Shown: one piece after another, positions 12,345 to 23,464 of the stretch
Position numbering within the stretch: the first letter of the stretch is position 1
Layout of the letters: every line of letters starts with the position of its first letter
Source: Girardinichthys multiradiatus
Lineage: Eukaryota; Chordata; Actinopteri; Cyprinodontiformes; Goodeidae
Direction of reading: 5' to 3'
Assembly (NCBI RefSeq): GCF_021462225.1
Contig: NC_061794.1
Location: 17,129,784 to 17,193,783, forward strand
DNA: 64,000 bases
Program-made: the position numbers and the translations under genes
The notes under the pieces: model-generated
Seen by the model: only the letters and a program-made list of their open reading frames with translations
Told to the model about the DNA's origin: nothing
Database searches by the model: none

Positions 12345-12446
12345 TGCACCGACTACGCCAAAACAAATTCCTTGTATGTCCAAAAACGTACTTGGCAATA
12401 AAGCTTTTCTGATTCTGATTCTGATTCTGATTCTGATTCTGATTCT
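12345..12446 (+). mobile_element. L2-like LINE 3' tail, strongly 5'-truncated
   Basis: About 100 bases matching, base for base as far as I can read, the 3' end of the L2-like LINE at 59481-61996 (opposite strand): 'tgcaccgactacgcc', 'cttggcaataaagc', then a tail of six TTCTGA-type repeats. AATAAA is included. The near identity of the two tails suggests recent activity of this family. The copy is a short dead-on-arrival insertion. Confidence 0.85.
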
Positions 12447-12641
12447 AAAAAAGAAATCTAGGGCATTTGGGTTCTGTGAGAATTTAAAATTATATTATTA
12501 TATTCTATGTAGTTTATGAATATGGTGTTCAGAACAATTTAAATAACCCCAAAATTAGTTTACCTTGACTACACATTTTTTCGTAATCACCATCAGTCAT
12601 CTCAAGCTGGGATCATTTGTTGGTATATTTTACCACTACTC

Positions 12642-13556
12642 TTGGTGGAATTTGTAGTTTTTATTAAAACCATGGACAGGATTTCTAGGCGCTGCCAATG
12701 GCCGGAGGGGGTCTGGTTTGGGGACCAGAGGATTTCATCTTTTCTTTTTGCAGATGACGTGGTCCTGCTGGCCCCTTCTAGCCAAGACCTACACTATGCA
12801 CTGGGGCGGTTCGCAGCTGAGTGTGAAGCGGCTGGGATGAAGATCAGCTCCTCCAAGTCCGAGGCCATGGTTCTCGACCGGAAAAGGGTGGCTTGTCCTC
12901 TTCAGGTTGGAGGGGAGTTCCTGCCTCAAGTGGAGGAGTTTAAGTATCTCGGGGTCTTGTTCACAAGTGAGGGAAGAATGGAGCGGGGGATCGACAGACG
13001 GATCGGTGCGGCTGCTGCAGTAATGGGGGCGCTGTGCCGGTCCATTGTAGTGAAGAGAGAGCTGAGGCGAAAAGCGAAGCTCTCGATTTACCGGTCGGTC
13101 TACGTTCCTACCCTCACCTATGGCCATGAACTTTGGGTCATGACCGAAAGAACGAGATCCCGGATACAAGCGGCGGAAATGAGCTTCCTCCGTAGGGTGG
13201 CCGGGCACTCCCTTAGAGATAGGGTGAGGAGCTCGGCCATCCGGGAGGGGCTCGGAGTAGAGCCGCTGCTCCTCCACATCGAGAGGAGCCAGTTGAGGTG
13301 GCTCGGGCATCTATACTGGATGCCTCCTGGACGCCTTCCTTGGGAGATGTTCCAGGCAGGTCCCACCGGGAGGAGGCCCAGGAGACGGCCCAGGACACGC
13401 TGGAGGGACTATGTCTCTCGGCTGGCCTGGGAACGCCTTGGGCTCCACCCGGAGGAGCTGGAGGAGGTGTGTGGGGAGAGGGACATCTGGGTGTCTCTGC
13501 TGAGTCTGCTGCCCCCGCGACCCGGTTCCGGATATAGCGGAAGACGACGAGTATGA
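12642..13556 (+). CDS. RTE-clade (Rex3-like) LINE reverse transcriptase, C-terminal fragment, still open
   Basis: An uninterrupted 304-codon frame. The polymerase motif C is visible as FADD at residues 36-39, preceded by the MDRISRR stretch usual in fish RTE elements. After it come SKSEAMVLDRKR, the EFKYLGVLFTSEG thumb-proximal motif and the long C-terminal region with YGHELWVMTERTRSR, LRRVAG and PRTRWRDYVSRLAWER. The N-terminal endonuclease, fingers and polymerase motifs A and B are missing, so this is a 5'-truncated copy (complete RTE proteins are about 1000 residues) and cannot copy itself. The upstream edge coincides with the start of similarity, so there is no genuine start codon. Its GC-rich composition stands out from the AT-rich surroundings, and the open frame suggests a fairly recent insertion. 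The 3' end, with a short 'gagtatgagtac' tail, is at about 13566. Confidence 0.85.
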   Translation: MVEFVVFIKTMDRISRRCQWPEGVWFGDQRISSFLFADDVVLLAPSSQDLHYALGRFAAECEAAGMKISSSKSEAMVLDRKRVACPLQVGGEFLPQVEEFKYLGVLFTSEGRMERGIDRRIGAAAAVMGALCRSIVVKRELRRKAKLSIYRSVYVPTLTYGHELWVMTERTRSRIQAAEMSFLRRVAGHSLRDRVRSSAIREGLGVEPLLLHIERSQLRWLGHLYWMPPGRLPWEMFQAGPTGRRPRRRPRTRWRDYVSRLAWERLGLHPEELEEVCGERDIWVSLLSLLPPRPGSGYSGRRRV

Positions 13557-13569
13557 GTACGAGTATTAA

Positions 13570-13900
13570 AACCATACATTTTCAAAAGTGTGTCATTGGG
13601 GCCTTGCAAAAGCCATTTAAAAATCTTAAGCCTTCTCCTCCCTTCCAAAACCAGTTTTGATGTGGGTTTGGGGACTGTATCCTGTTTAAACATCCAGTTG
13701 TGTCCAAGTTTTAACCATCTAGCTGCTGATTTGAGGTAAAGTTTAAGAATTTGGAGGTAGTCCTCCCTATTCATCCATTTGTACAATGTACCTGTACCAC
13801 TGGAAGTGAAACAGCCCCACAGCATGATGCTGCCACCACTACGCTTCAGAGTTGGTACATTGTCCTTTGTTTTGAAAGTCTCCCTTTAACCTTTCCAAAT
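13570..13900 (-). pseudogene. Tc1-like transposase remnant (central part)
   Basis: Read on the minus strand, this encodes a degenerate piece of a Tc1-family transposase. LKRSGGSIMLWGCF is followed by GTLYKWMNREDYLQILK and then LKLGHNWMFKQD, which is the region around the second catalytic aspartate (the usual DNDPKHTS becomes DTVPKPTS). The DDE catalytic triad is not intact and the flanks are missing. The RTE copy ending at about 13566 abuts its C-terminal side, suggesting that the LINE inserted into or beside an already decayed transposon. Confidence 0.75.
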
Positions 13901-13944
13901 GTATGACTACTTTTTTTTTTTCATTTTGAACTAATTGCTCACTC

Positions 13945-14230
13945 TATAGCTGCATTTCCATTGACCATCAAATTGTGCAAATTTCAGTTCCAAAAACAAA
14001 TTTGCTTGATGGAAACACGGCAATTTCGGAAAAACTCTTGTTTTTGATAAAATGTTTTTGTGCTAGGATCAGGTGGTATTTTTTGTCATATCTCAGGAAA
14101 TAGTAGAAGGATGATGTTATCGTGTGAACAAACTTATTCATGTGTGATTTTAATTGCATTTCTTATTTAATGGAAACACCGCAATTGTGTTTTTTGATAT
14201 TAGCTGAATATTGACATTGCGTACATTTGT
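13945..14230. repeat. Possible non-autonomous DNA repeat
   Basis: Paired phrases 'gcatttccattgacc' near the left and 'ttaatggaaacaccgc' near the right, with 'gatggaaacacggc' between, give an irregular inverted arrangement of a 'ttccatt/aatggaaac' motif. This resembles known teleost MITE-like repeats. I saw no clean TIRs or TSD. Confidence 0.3.
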
Positions 14231-15530
14231 ACAGGAATCGCAGCTTATGTCTTATCGAACCATAAAACTTTTTTTTTAGAAGGCGTATTGCTTGTCCATA
14301 TGGTCAGGTGCACATATCAGTCTAGCTTAGAGGTGGAATTTTGGAGTAGGTGCCTTTATCTTATATATGCTGTTTATACATTAATTTCACACTGGAAAAA
14401 CTATTAAGAGCCCCAAATTAATTTGAAGTCATGCATATAATCACGGTGTGTAACCTTCTGACTGTAACGATGTGTTCAATAAGAAGTAAAAAGAGAAGGT
14501 ATAGGGAACTGCAGCTTTAATGTAAAGAAAAATGTGTCTATTTAAAATGATAAAAAAAAACTTTACTAGTAGAAAAAGATTGTTTATTTACTATTTATTT
14601 TTTTATAATAGGTAATTTCTGTAACAATTACCTATTAAATATATTTTGGTAAGGAGCACATGGTTAACACTGGCATGTGTTTTACGCTTATACATTAAAA
14701 TTTCTACATTTTCTCACAGGTTCAAACAAAAGCAGCAGTCTTAAATTAAACAGTACTGGTTAAATGAAATTCCACCCATCCATCAAACCCAACTCACTTC
14801 CAGCTGTTTCAAAACCCTAGTCATTCACATAAATGTTTTTGCATCTAATTATGGGTTTCATTCTTTTCAATATGCTTCCTGTAAGAACTGAAGCTGTCAG
14901 TCCTCTCGGAAGAAAACATCTTAATAAGGCGGATAATATGTGGGAGAGTAACAGACAAAGGTCAAGATTATGAGAAAAAATCTAACAAAAAAACTAAGAA
15001 CAGAAAGGAGTACCAGAGAACAAAGGGACGAGTGAAGTTTAGATACAGTAGCTGGTAATTCTACTTCCTGGACAGGCATTTTATCTCATTAAAGGGGCCC
15101 TGTGTAGTGAACTACAGAGGGAGTGAAGGATGATCAGCCAAGTGTTTACTTTAGAACCACTCTAGATTTAAGTCCTCTCTGAAAGGGGAAGGCTCTGAAA
15201 GGGAGATTTTATTTAGGCACCACAGGCACATGTGATGTTACAGTCTGACATGTTGACATGTTTGTCCAGAAAACCTTTCCTTTTTGTAATAATGATGCTT
15301 CTTGTATGTATTGGTATTTTGTTTCTCAGTTCTTCTGTCGGTGGCTTCTTTTGGGAGGGTTGGTGAAAACATGCAAAGCCACTCTATTACATATTCACTT
15401 TGTCATTCCAGCACAATTGTACAATATGAGTTGAAACTGAATGGCCAGAATGAATGAAATCAAAATCCAATAATTGTGTTTAAAATATTAAACAAAAATC
15501 AAAAACATGAAAAAATCTCTCTGCTTGAAC
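14231..15530. other. No recognisable gene
   Basis: AT-rich; apart from the inverted repeat noted at 14606 there is no repeat family or coding signal that I can name. Confidence 0.5.
14606..14637. repeat. Short perfect inverted repeat
   Basis: Arms TAATAGGTAATT and AATTACCTATTA, 12 bp each, with an 8-base spacer. It lies in AT-rich DNA and may be chance. Confidence 0.6.
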
Positions 15531-15571
15531 CTTTATTGCATCTTTAAATTCCCTTCAGAGTTTACAGCCAT

Positions 15572-15785
15572 TTAGCCTAGCTTCTGCCTCTCGGTTCTGG
15601 GTCTTATAGTCGACCCCCAGACTCGGGAGGATTGCCCAGAACTTTGGGATTCATAAGGCAGCACAAGGAATACGTTGTTCTTTTCCTCAGCTCTCCTCTT
15701 TGTTCCTTCAATTTTAATTTGTCTCAGCTTCTTTCTCTGTTGCTCTTTCACTTTTTGTCTTTTTTTGTGAATCACTGATAAATTG
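15572..15785 (-). CDS. Candidate terminal exon, unrecognised protein
   Basis: An open frame on the minus strand runs from a possible splice acceptor (CCACAG just before 15785) to a stop at 15572. An AATAAA polyadenylation signal lies at 15532-15537, which is the layout of a last exon. There is no ATG, only an internal GTG, which fits an exon better than a whole gene. The encoded tail of about 70 residues is very basic at first (KKRQKVKEQQRKKLRQ), then mixed and serine-rich, ending RTERQKLG. I do not recognise a family. The polypyrimidine tract before the AG is weak. A decayed retrocopy or pure chance are real alternatives. Confidence 0.25.
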
Positions 15786-15789
15786 CTGT

Positions 15790-17320
15790 GGGCTCAAATG
15801 TCAAAAAGTCAAGGGTTTCCCAGCCAAGCAATTACAGCCAGCAGAAAACAGTAATTCACACACATGCACACATAACATACAGAACATTTACATACTGAAC
15901 ATCAATGCCAAGAAGACTCACACTTCAAGAAAAAAGATCACACATTCTCACACTTACACACATTGCAGTCAGGTGGTTTTCAGATCACCCAGCTGTGTGC
16001 TCTCTAGAGCAGTAAAATGACTTTAGGTCCACTGTCGGCAGCCTTTGATGGGTCTAACACACCACTGATTTCTGCTTCATTCTATCTGCCTACAAAGGCT
16101 CTGACAGGAGGCTGCTTGACTGTTATTAGCTGGTTCAAATGCACCTGTTTGGTGTGTGTAACCATGCACACATACATGCATTCACACACAATCAAGGGCA
16201 TTTTATGTACTTTTTAAATACCATGGAAAGGCAGAAGAGAAAGAGGAGTTGATCCTTGCCATGAAAAACACATTGACCTAACTAAAGACAAAACAAATGG
16301 AAAAGTCTTTGACAGAATGGATGTCTGTAATAATAATGATGTGAGCATCTTTGAGATATATTGCTCAATTGATTATTGACAGGAAGATATGGAGTAATTA
16401 ATGGCACAACAGTTGTTTTTCTGAGGCATACAGCTTGTACATATCTTTGCTATGTGACACTTTGCTATAAAACATTTTATTAAAAATGTGACAATAATGT
16501 ATTATCTCATAATTTTTTATCAATTTCCTTTATGCCTTAGTTTATGAAGGAGAGTAGCTCTCATCACAACTCTTGACACGTATCAGCTGCGGCCCTGGTG
16601 AGAGAAAAAAATATACAGTGGTGTTGTACCTGAGGGTCTACATGTTGTGTTTGCAATTGCATCTGTAAATAATCTGCCCTGTTATCTAAAGAACAAATAG
16701 CACTGTAAAAAACAGGGGGATTAATGTTTGAGGCAGGCAGGCTCTAAGTGTTGCCCAGGTAATGGATAGTCTCCTACCACACTCTGCGTTCACACTCAGT
16801 CAGCTGGCTGTCTTCTCCACAGCTGGTCATACAGCTGAATTTCCATAACAAGCCATCTATTATCTTGCTTAAATCACAAAAGGTCATATTGATCTCCATT
16901 AGAAATTGTAAAAAAAAAAAAAAGCTACAGTGGTGCACATTCTTGAATTTGCTGCGAAAATGAAAAGACATGATCGTCAGTCAGTCATTAATACTGACAG
17001 ATGCTTGCTTTATTATTGGTTGGTCTGTTTTGGAATGCAGTACAAGCTATGGGTCAGAAAATAATTTTATATTCACACATGCCCAGTGATTTTTCTAGGA
17101 AGGAACTAGTAATGGAACATTAGTACTTTTAAACATTAGGCAATTAGGTACTCCTTTAAGTATTCAGTCACTATTTTTAAAGTTTACTTTTTTGTTGGCT
17201 CAAAAGGAAAAAGGTAATGATAGATGGCATCTAATAATCGGTTTTTCTTTTGTTCCACAACATTTGCAAAATATTTGCATTATTTTGAATCTGTGAGTGA
17301 AAGCTCCAGAGCACTGATGA
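15790..17320. other. No recognisable gene
   Basis: Contains CA-rich tracts (about 15855-15960, 16165) and a poly-A run near 16910. Nothing else could be supported. Confidence 0.5.
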
Positions 17321-17325
17321 TGTTA

Positions 17326-17540
17326 CAGGGGCGCCCAACTCCAGCCCCCTAGAGCTACTATCCTGCAACTTTTAGATGCATCCCTTCTCCAACCCACCTG
17401 AATCAAATGGCTGAATTCCCTCATAAGCATTCATTCAATGCTCGGTAACGAGTCATTCATTTGATTCGTGGGTTAGAGAAGGGATGCATCTAAAAGTTGC
17501 AGGACAGCAGCTCTTGGGGACTGAACTTGGGCAACCCTCC
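17326..17540. mobile_element. Palindromic MITE, hAT-like
   Basis: Two long inverted arms of about 70 bp each surround a short AT-rich centre. Both carry 'ctgcaacttttagatgcatc' or its reverse complement, then 'ccc(t)tctccaaccca'-like sequence. The ends are CAGGGGCGCCCAACTCCAG on the left and CTTGGGCAACCCT on the right. CAGGG-type ends and this internal sequence are typical of abundant hAT-derived MITEs in teleosts. The right terminus is mutated and I did not find a convincing 8-bp TSD. It has no coding capacity and would depend on a transposase supplied elsewhere. Confidence 0.7.
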
Positions 17541-20210
17541 GTAGCCCATAAAGAAGTGTTTTCAACTGAGATAATCGAGCCAAAATAATAAGCTTGTGAT
17601 AAATATTAGCATTATTAAACACTGATGCTCTTGGTAACAAATATGTCTTTATTACATGATGCTCTAATTAGAATAAAATGGTTCTTTAAAAAACAGAAAC
17701 TTTCCTATAACTCTTTATAAAGTCCATCATCTATAGATCTGACCACAAGCTTAAAAAGTTTACAGCTTTGGGGAGTAAGTTGTAGTGCCACCGTGACACA
17801 GCAATCCCAGGCAAAGTGAATTCAAGTCACTGAATTTTATTTTGTGGTCAGTCTGAAAGTTCTCTGGTGTTTGCCAGAGTGATGATCATTTTTAAAATCC
17901 TTTAATTATCGTATGTAATTATAGGAGAGACAGGCAAGAAAGAAAAGGAATTTTGGCCTTCTAAGCCTTTTTTTTTTTTTCCTATTTTTGTTGCTAATAT
18001 AATATCTGAAATTGAAATCACTACATATACAAAACTGGTTTATTTTTACATTTGCCAGAAGTAAGACAGCTATCAGGACACCCTTAAAGCAGAAAAGTCT
18101 CAGATACAGTGAATCTCTCCTGATTTTTTCATGGCCTCATTGGGAATTGTCAGGAACTTCAGATAAGGCAACCTTGCTGACATGAGACTGCAATCACTGC
18201 TGTCACACTGTTTCCTATCTTGCCCTGTATGGTGGTATATTGAAAACACGTTGCATGGCTACAAACATGGTAAAATGAAGGGGATTTTGTGAAACATGAA
18301 GCCCTGTCATGTGTTTTAAATACATGTGTTGCTTTTTATGTTCTAGTGCATTTGCATTGGGATCGAGGGTGCGAATTTCACACGGATCAGAACAGGGTTA
18401 TTTTTGCCAAGAAATCATATGCCATCAAATAAAACCCTGTTTGGTTTTATTTCTTATTTCATATTTAAGGATCAGTTGAACTATTACGGCCTAAGGCTAT
18501 TAGAATTACATAAGACAGTACCATTGCAGGTTGAGGACTTGCTGGCCCAGCTGTGCAGTTATATGTCTGGAATTGTCTAATTTTCCCTTGGCTGAGCTGG
18601 GTCATAACATGAACATTTTAATGTTTTGTGAGTGCCCCAGGACTGTAAGAGTATAGGTCAAGTCATTCAGAAAGTAGGACAATCCGTGGTGAGTGAATCT
18701 TAATCAGTGCATTTCATGAAAGTAAAATATTGTTAGTTAATTGCTGTGAAATGTGATTAGCAGTTGTGTAAATGCTGTAGCTGTGGTGCACAGATGCAGT
18801 ATGGCCTGTAAGGGCTGCGGCACACTTGGGGAGAAAATTTTTAACATGATTTAATAAAAATCTGTGGCATCCTAGTTTAGCTGGTGTTCAAATTGTGTGT
18901 GCTATAGTGTGATGCTATAGTAAGGTGATACTAAAGCATTATTAACCGCTGAAACACAGATGCACAACAGTGTGATGGGGATGTAAAGGTCTTGTGACAG
19001 ACTGTTCAATGTCATTTTCCTGTTCTTGTTTAAAAAATGTATAGTTAGTTCAGAAGATCCTTTCTTTAACATCTAGACCATTCTACCTTTCCTTATGTCC
19101 TATTAGGACCTCAAGATCATTACATTTTACTTATTTTGGAACCATCCAGACCAGAAAATACTTTTCCCAAAACATATTTCTGGTTCAGCATTCTGTCTAT
19201 GTGGAACTCTGCAGAATTATCTTGGTGCACTGGCTGCTTCAGACTTTAACATCAATATACATGAGACCCTCTAGAGTATCTGTTTTTGGTCAAGCAAGAA
19301 GCTGTAGGAATGTTTTTGGGAGCAGAATTTATCAGTTCTTCTCTTTTTATCCTCATAACATAAATCATTAAAAAGGTATGTGTTTCTGCCTTCACCTCTC
19401 CCTGGCTAGTCCAGAGCCTCAACCTTTTGTGTGTGCTCACTTTAATGCAACCTGAGAACATAACACACGTTTGCTGCTTTTATTAGATGAACTTTGCTAT
19501 TCTTAAAAATGAGTGGGCTTTGGTCCTGTTGTAATTTAACCATTATTTATATGTTACTATATTCAGTGTGAGTGTGTGAGTGTGTGTGTGTTTCACAGGG
19601 AGGGAATAATGGATTCACCAGGGTCTGTGAAGTGTGAAGTAATACGTCTTTTTAACTTTTGGATGTGAAATATTTATATGAACAGCAGAGCTGCTCTGGG
19701 AAGATGATTTGACAGAAAGAAGAGGAAAGAGAGACCATCTCTTGTTTACACAACAAATACCTAGAGCTCCAGAGTAAATATTGCAACAAATCATTACTTT
19801 TGATTATATCTTAATTTGTTTGTTATGTTAATATTTTTAAGGAGACCTACAAAAACAAAAGCAGATTACAGAGTTCAGAAAATCTTCCTCTGAGTCAGTT
19901 AAAATCAACAAGTATAACTAACTCAGAAGTTTGTATGAAACTCTATAACTGTTGATATTATTGCTGAAAACATGCTAAAATGATAAAAACACGTTTTGCT
20001 GCTTTGCGAAATTACTCAATGTACTCGGATGTCTGCTGCTAAATGTCACAGTGAAGCCCTACTAACGCATTCCAACATGATCCGATGCTATCAGATTCAC
20101 TGAAAGCACTGCTTGTGTTAAAATAGCTCATCTAACAATTATGACACTAAACAGCATCTCTTTTGGACTCAGTGAATTGCGACTGCTTATTTAAATGCTA
20201 AGGAATATAC
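17541..20210. other. No recognisable gene; small GT repeat
   Basis: Mostly AT-rich unique-looking sequence, with a GT microsatellite near 19568-19592 and a poly-T run near 17968. No gene evidence. Confidence 0.5.
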
Positions 20211-20214
20211 ATAG

Positions 20215-20415
20215 GCCGAACCTGTACAGCACTTTTCAAGTCATATCATATATACAGTAACTGCTCAAAGCGCTTTTACACCACAGGTATCATTCAGCCA
20301 ACCACATGTGATATTAATTGTCTTGCAGATGGGAAAACTGACTTGCGGTGGGGCGAGCTGGAATCAAGCTCATAACCAAGCAAGTACTCATCCTGCTGAG
20401 CCAAAGCCGACCCAT
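20215..20415. repeat. Degenerate interspersed repeat
   Basis: Phrases such as 'gtacagcacttttcaag', 'gctcaaagcgcttttaca' and 'gagctggaatcaagctc' match the general layout of a common teleost repeat whose better copy is at 53270-53530 (trapezoid of 'agcgctttacac', 'cattcagcc', then a tRNA-like 'gaatcgaac' phrase). It is too decayed to assign. Confidence 0.35.
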
Positions 20416-20419
20416 GGTG

Positions 20420-23095
20420 AAAAACACGATGAGTTGAGATGTTACAGTATAACACCCATCACTTGCGATGCCTTCTCAAGTTTTTGAGCATGCACAAAAC
20501 TTCCGTTTTATACCTACTTAATAGGGATTGTGGAAGTTTGCCAGCTTTTGTCAAAATACAGTTTAACCAATCAAAATTTGTTCTGTAATATTTGTAGCCC
20601 TGACAGTGCCGGTTGCTGCCTGAATGGCACCCTGGACCATTACCTTCATCTGTGAACAACCACCTCATCTTAACCGATAAAGCCATTTCTGCAAAAAGAA
20701 AAAAAACAACCATTATGTGAAATATCAGAAACATTATAAATTTAAGAATATTGCTAATAACTGATCATGACCAAAACTAATTAGAATAAATTAATTTTAA
20801 CAATGTCAAATATAAGAAAACTACTTGTAAGTTGTGTTATTATAAAAATTGTGTTCAGTGTAGAATAATTCAGCAGATGTCTGACCAGTTTACGTCTGCA
20901 GGGTTTTAACATAGAGATGTTCAAATCCACTCCAGACCTCTTACAAACCACCTGGAATAGTTCTCAAATTCAAAACTGATTCATAACCATAGACACGAAC
21001 TTCAGTTTCATCAGGCACCTTAACAATAACTAATGCAGTGAAGGTAATTAAAGTAAAAGCAGAACTGGACAATTGTTAGATGATCCTTTTTTTCCCTATC
21101 AGCATGATTCACAAATATGTATTAACTACAAAGACACATAAACTGACAGTGGTTAAAGCTTATAGTTAAGGTTATAGCTTACAGGTATGAAAAAGTAAAA
21201 AGGGAAGAAAGAAAAGAAAAGAAAAAAAAGGGCAGTGCATCGGTATATTTTTAGAAAATTGGCCATAAATGTACACAAAACCAAAAACTATGACAGGAGA
21301 AGGCACTCTTTGAAAAATGTCTTTGTATGTTACTCTGATAGGGGAATATCTAGCCTGGAAAAACCTTGAGTGCAGGGCACCTGGTGAACTTGGCTGTTCT
21401 TTGTGTGCGTGTGTTTGTCTGTGTGCGCGTGTGTGAGAGAGAGAGTGTTAAAGGCTAAACTGGAGAATTAAGAGGACATTGCAAAGGACAGAAGAGATTG
21501 AAGCCTTTACAGAAAGCTATGTGTACTTTTTGCATGCAATTTTATTAGTATATTAGTCAGTGTGTTTGTACTCAGTGTGTGCATCCAGACCTCAGTATAG
21601 ACAACAGTGTAGCAAGATATGTTAGGAGACCGGCTTCGCTAGAAAAGGCCTTGAACAAACAGAGCATAGAGATCGCAGGATAGTGGGAGGGAGGGATGTG
21701 TTAAAGGGGGACTGTTGGAGGGGCACATGGATAACGTGCAGATGCATAGGTTTTTTGTTGGTTTTGCAGAGAAAAGACCTAATTGATTGAGTTTCTGAAT
21801 CAAATGAGGATAGATGGAGAAAATGGGATAAGTTCATCTGAGAGAGAAGTGGTGGGGGATTAAGAAGGTAGTGAAGCAAAGGGGGGAAAGATAAACTGGA
21901 GTAAGGAGGCATGAAGGGGGCAGATGAAGTCAGAATTTAAAACTAAAATGATTAAATTAAAGAAGAATTGGTGGTAAGGTGCAGAGTAGGGTAAGGATAG
22001 AAAATTGGGACAGATAGATAAATGGATTTAAAGGGGAAGAGGTCGTTTTAGATAAGGGTGCAAGAAACTGAAAGGAAAACTACAAGGTGAGCAAAGGTTA
22101 ACTGTGATGGAAAAAATAGGCAACAGAGTCAAACATGTGTGAGTGAGTGTGTGAGAGATAAGAAGAAAGACAAAACAAGAACAGAAGGAGAGATTTTTTC
22201 TTTGTTTCGCACATTTCACCCAGTTTCAGTGTGAAAAAGCAGAAGCGATAGTTAAAATGTATGTGAGGATGTACTGGTTCGAAGAAGCCAATCAATAACT
22301 TATAAATAAATGATCAGCCACAACATTTCAAAAGGTTCTGACGAAAACAAATTATCTAAGCCCTCATGAGCTATCAGAGGGGTGTAAAAAAATGAGTGAA
22401 AGGGTGCTTCAGTGTGCACATAGATTGGGGGTGGGTGCTTCTTTTGTTGCAATGGAAAACATTTGGTGGCTCAGTTGTGTAGGTGTTGATGTTTTCACCA
22501 TGGCGTGACAGTTTCACATGCTCATGTCCGGTTTGTGAGATCAGAGACTGTTTAACTCTGCGGCTTATCAGCTTTTACGTCAGGTGTCAGATATCAGTTT
22601 ATGAGAAAACCCCTTTCAGAAGCGCCCACAATGAAAGTGTTCATGAGCTAATAAAAAAAAGTGTGACAATGCAAATACAAGGCCAACACAGATATTTTAG
22701 GAAGCAAAGTTTTTCTTTCTGCCTTTGCACCTTTGCACACATGCGAGATGAAGTGAAAAACAGTGATCTAAAAAATGCTTTCCGAAGAGAAGATATTTAA
22801 AACTTCATCTGGTGATATACCGTTGTAACTGTGACGACAAGTAAACCAAGATTGAGAGAAAAGATGACGAACCAGGCCTTTTCACACATGCCCAGCTTTG
22901 TTTTGTCGGCTTGAAACCACAGCAACAATGAAACAATTTTTACTGCTTCCTCCAGCTCTGTCTGGACTACAATGTCTTAAAAAGAGATTTGCCAACTTAC
23001 AAATTTTTTTCTGTTTGCGTTGTTTGGTCAAACTTAAATATTTCAGATCATCAAACAGGTTTTAGACACAGTGAGTAAAGAAAAAAATATTTCCA
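20420..23095. other. No recognisable gene
   Basis: Includes a purine-rich stretch (about 21190-21230), a GT/GA-rich stretch (about 21400-21445) and GA-rich sequence at 21650-22180. These produce long pyrimidine-coded open frames on the minus strand with no recognisable domain. Confidence 0.5.
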
Positions 23096-23104
23096 CCTAA
23101 ACCT

Positions 23105-23460
23105 AATAGCTGATGGTTCCACCCAAGGTGTCAAGAACTGCCTTCAAGTTTTTAAGATAACTGGCAATGAGTTTTTTATGTCACTGCGGAGGAAATGTGC
23201 CCCACTCTTCTTTGTTTTAACTAAGGTACAAGCGAGAATGACCTGTTTAGGGTCATGTCCCAACATCTCAATCGAAGGTCCAGATTTTTTCTGGATCACC
23301 CAAAAACATTCATTTTGGATATTTTACCCGTTCAGATGGGGACCTGCTGCTGTGATTTGGTTCAATGTACGATCAAAGTGCATTTAAGCTTAAGGTCACC
23401 AAGTAATGACCGGACATTCTCCTCAGGGTCTTTGGTAGGAGGATTCATGGCCCCATAAGG
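23105..23460 (-). pseudogene. Decayed Tc1-like transposase remnant
   Basis: On the minus strand the order of motifs follows the C-terminal half of a Tc1 transposase. A stretch corresponding to the residues before the second aspartate ('aggtcaccaagtaatgacc', 'ccggacattctcct', 'ggattcatggccc') is followed by the end region ('gtgccccactcttctttg', 'gggtcatgtcccaacatctc'), which in intact fish Tc1 elements encodes ...LWHDL... and ...EEWG.... The frame is destroyed by indels. No TIRs were seen, so it is an old internal fragment. Confidence 0.6.
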
Positions 23461-23464
23461 TGTT

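Noticed and set aside
12789..13575. Minus-strand frames overlapping the RTE fragment (173, 120 and 138 codons)
   Set aside because: Antisense shadows of a GC-rich coding LINE; only the part beyond 13570 has real (Tc1) similarity.
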